From Rubidibacter lacunae KORDI 51-2 (lineage in GTDB: Bacteria > Cyanobacteriota > Cyanobacteriia > Cyanobacteriales > Rubidibacteraceae): a stretch of DNA of 47,222 nucleotides. Below, piece by piece: positions 45,770 to 47,222 of this stretch. The notes below the pieces were generated by a model. That model was not told the DNA's origin, ran no database searches, and saw only the letters and a program-made list of their open reading frames with translations. The first letter of the stretch is position 1, and each line of letters begins with the position of its first letter. Location: contig NZ_ASSJ01000082.1 in the NCBI RefSeq assembly GCF_000473895.1, positions 1-47,222 of the forward strand. The letters are read 5' to 3'. Made by a program: the position numbers and the translations under genes.

Positions 45770-46870
45770 ATGGTTGCAGTGTCTTTCAAATTGTCTCTCA
45801 GATTACTATTCGTCTCGACTTCGGTTGGTGTACTGGGCACGGGTCAAGGCGGCGGCGTGGAACTGACGATCGCCTGTCTGGCACGGGAGCTGTTACGGCG
45901 CGGGCACGACGTGTTGGTAGCTGCCCCGACCGGCTCGCGACTGGACGGAGTCCCGATTGTCGAGATTCCGGGCCGTTTACAAGTCCCCGCCCAGTCCCAG
46001 GAACGGGATGCACCAATTTCTTTGCCGCCCGACCCCGTGTTGGGTAACCTCTGGGATTACGCGCGATCGAGGCAAGATAAGTGGGACGCGATCGTCAACT
46101 TCGCCTTCGATTGGTTGCCGTTTTACCTGACTCCCTTTTTCCGTAGGCCGATCGCGCACTTCATCAGCATGGGATCGACGGGCGATGCCCTTGATGGAGC
46201 TATGGCGCGCGTTGCCGAGCGCTATCCAGGGACGGTTGGCGTCTATACGCGAACGCAAGCTGCCACGTTTACGTTCGGCGATCGCTGTCGGATCCTCGGC
46301 AGCGGCATTGACTTGGCGCAGTATTGCTTTAACGACCGACCGGAAGCGGCAATCGCTTGGCTCGGTCGCATTGCTCCCGAGAAGGCCCTTGAAGACGCGA
46401 TCGCCGCCGCCCGGCAAGCTAACGTCCCGCTGCGGGTGTTCGGAAAGCTGCAAGACGAAGCTTACTGGCAGCGCATCCAACGCGATTTCCCGGACGCACC
46501 TTTCGAGTACGGCGGCTTTCTCCCAACCGATCGGCTCCAAGCCGAAGTCGGTCGTTGCCGCGCATTGCTGATGACGCCGCGCTGGGTGGAAGCGTTTGGT
46601 AACGTAGCGATCGAAGCGCTGGCTTGCGGCGTTCCCGTAATTGCCTATCAGCGGGGCGGCCCGGCCGAAATCGTCTGTGACGGCAAAACCGGCTTCCTCG
46701 TCGAGCCCGACAGCCCACCCGGGCTGGTTGATGCGATCGCCCGCATCGATACTATCGACCGGAGTGCCTGCCGCCGCCAAGCCGAAGCCGAATATTCCCT
46801 GCCGGCTTTTTGCGATCGCTGGGAAACTTGGCTCCACGCGGTCGTTGCTTGCCAGCAGTCAGCGCTCTAG
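45770..46870 (+). CDS. Family 4 glycosyltransferase, possible pterin glucosyltransferase
   Basis: A 366-residue GT-B enzyme. The acceptor side opens LLFVSTSVGVLGTGQGGGVELTI and the donor side has WLGRIAPEK and EAFGNVAIEALACGVPVIAY with GGPAEIV (E-x7-E motif, GT4). The GGGVELT opening and the NFAFDWLPFYLTPFF stretch resemble the cyanobacterial UDP-glucose:tetrahydrobiopterin glucosyltransferase group; that assignment is from memory and is tentative. No signal peptide. ATG 45770, after a divergent spacer to cpcG. The next small membrane protein gene starts 19 bp later and may be co-transcribed. Confidence 0.85.
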   Translation: MVAVSFKLSLRLLFVSTSVGVLGTGQGGGVELTIACLARELLRRGHDVLVAAPTGSRLDGVPIVEIPGRLQVPAQSQERDAPISLPPDPVLGNLWDYARSRQDKWDAIVNFAFDWLPFYLTPFFRRPIAHFISMGSTGDALDGAMARVAERYPGTVGVYTRTQAATFTFGDRCRILGSGIDLAQYCFNDRPEAAIAWLGRIAPEKALEDAIAAARQANVPLRVFGKLQDEAYWQRIQRDFPDAPFEYGGFLPTDRLQAEVGRCRALLMTPRWVEAFGNVAIEALACGVPVIAYQRGGPAEIVCDGKTGFLVEPDSPPGLVDAIARIDTIDRSACRRQAEAEYSLPAFCDRWETWLHAVVACQQSAL

Positions 46871-46889
46871 AGTGCTTGCCGTAACCCAT

Positions 46890-47168
46890 ATGGTCTGGCT
46901 TGTTATCGCTTGCAACTTGGTCGTGGTCCTCGTCAATGCTTACGTGGCGGCGGCGCTGTGGCGATCGCGACGCACCTGCGCTCGCCTTGCCGATACGCTA
47001 GAAGAGCTGGAACTGACCCTGCCGGTGTGGTTGGTCGATACCGCAGCTGCTCTGGCGTTCGGACACGACTGCCTTGCGGACGCCCGCAACCGTTCCCGAC
47101 AGCTGGGTAGACTGCTGCAGGGCGGGCAGCTCTTACTAAGACTGCTAGAGCAAGCGCACTCAAACTAA
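46890..47168 (+). CDS. Small membrane protein, unknown function
   Basis: A 92-residue protein with one N-terminal membrane helix (about residues 2-23: WLVIACNLVVVLVNAYVAAA) followed by Arg-rich and amphipathic helices (RSRRTCARLADTLEEL, RQLGRLLQGGQLLLRLLEQ). It resembles a class of short cyanobacterial proteins of this layout with no known function. ATG 46890 is chosen, 19 bp after the glycosyltransferase stop; a GTG at 46872 would add 6 residues. It ends at 47168, just before a MITE end. Confidence 0.75.
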   Translation: MVWLVIACNLVVVLVNAYVAAALWRSRRTCARLADTLEELELTLPVWLVDTAAALAFGHDCLADARNRSRQLGRLLQGGQLLLRLLEQAHSN

Positions 47169-47171
47169 CTC

Positions 47172-47222
47172 GGGCTTGCTGAAAAAGTCCACAAAGTAAA
47201 TTTAGGGGACAGAGAGCTCATG
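47172..47222. mobile_element. Left end of a second MITE-like copy (runs off window)
   Basis: GGGCTTGCTGAAAAAGTCC begins at 47172, and the 51 bases to the window end match the left end of the element at 28824 with few differences (TTTAGGGGACAGAGAGCTC against TTTAGGAGGCAGAGAGCTT). It starts 3 bp after the stop of the small membrane-protein gene. Whether it is a MITE or a full IS cannot be seen. Confidence 0.8.

Noticed and set aside
46977..47110. Other frames overlapping the small membrane-protein gene
   Set aside because: Only the 46890 frame has a membrane helix and a sensible start after the glycosyltransferase.
1..47222. CRISPR arrays, rRNA genes, phage or defence systems
   Set aside because: No regularly spaced repeats, no rRNA stretches and no phage or restriction genes were seen on reading through.

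Overview
The window is cyanobacterial chromosome. It carries psbD/psbC (photosystem II), ycf4 (photosystem I assembly), a CpcG phycobilisome linker, a CcaA-type carbonic anhydrase, rbp-rpsU, DevBCA-type exporter genes and cyanoexosortase A. GCGATCGC (HIP1) octamers are scattered through almost every gene, and the sequence is GC-rich. The species cannot be named from the window; a GC-rich phycobilisome-containing cyanobacterium fits. Most genes are ordinary chromosomal housekeeping genes.

Layout. 1-960: the 3' part of an IS630-type transposase, then a truncated and frameshifted membrane-protein gene. 1362-3690: tldD and a convergent SAM hydroxide adenosyltransferase. 3790-4035: a perfect NtcA-type site in front of a 54-residue protein that may be PirA. 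4697-5610: rbp-rpsU, the cold-linked RNA-binding protein and S21 pair, separated by a terminator and a structured spacer. 5611-6773: a gene graveyard with likely remnants of an EamA permease and possibly a prolyl oligopeptidase. 6774-20397: ygfZ, ppsA, a non-canonical transketolase-like enzyme, moeA, an Nfu scaffold, a GH57 glycosidase, a cyclic-peptide-type ABC exporter, yqeY and a pentapeptide-repeat protein. 20541-21280: ccaA broken by a one-base frameshift. 21601-25019: psbC/psbD with the classical overlap, then ycf4. 25134-28636: a cyclophilin lipoprotein, a KAS-type synthase and a dGTPase. 28824-29033: a complete MITE-like element; the left end of a second copy begins at 47172. 29188-32092: ispG, a DRTGG/P-loop protein and the pilus/biofilm gene ebsA. 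32493-36621: devBCA with a divergent tetR and a duplicated candidate operator. 36882-39074: a second non-canonical TPP enzyme (Sll0529/'phosphoketolase 2' type). 39565-44377: a ferredoxin, then a tightly packed run of a small protein, DUF3326, a CPBP protease, cyanoexosortase A, its partner protein and an HpsJ-like protein. 44585-47168: cpcG, a GT4 glycosyltransferase and a small membrane protein.

The most system-like part is 40049-44377. Its genes overlap by 4 bp or abut, and it pairs a CPBP intramembrane protease with a cyanoexosortase, which recalls the exosortase E/protease fusion of the VPEID-CTERM system. Other points of note are the broken ccaA, the NtcA-controlled small protein, the mutually exclusive stems in the rbp-rpsU spacer, the paired tetR/dev operators and the MITE family. 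All names rest on motif and family recognition by eye; no database search was run.
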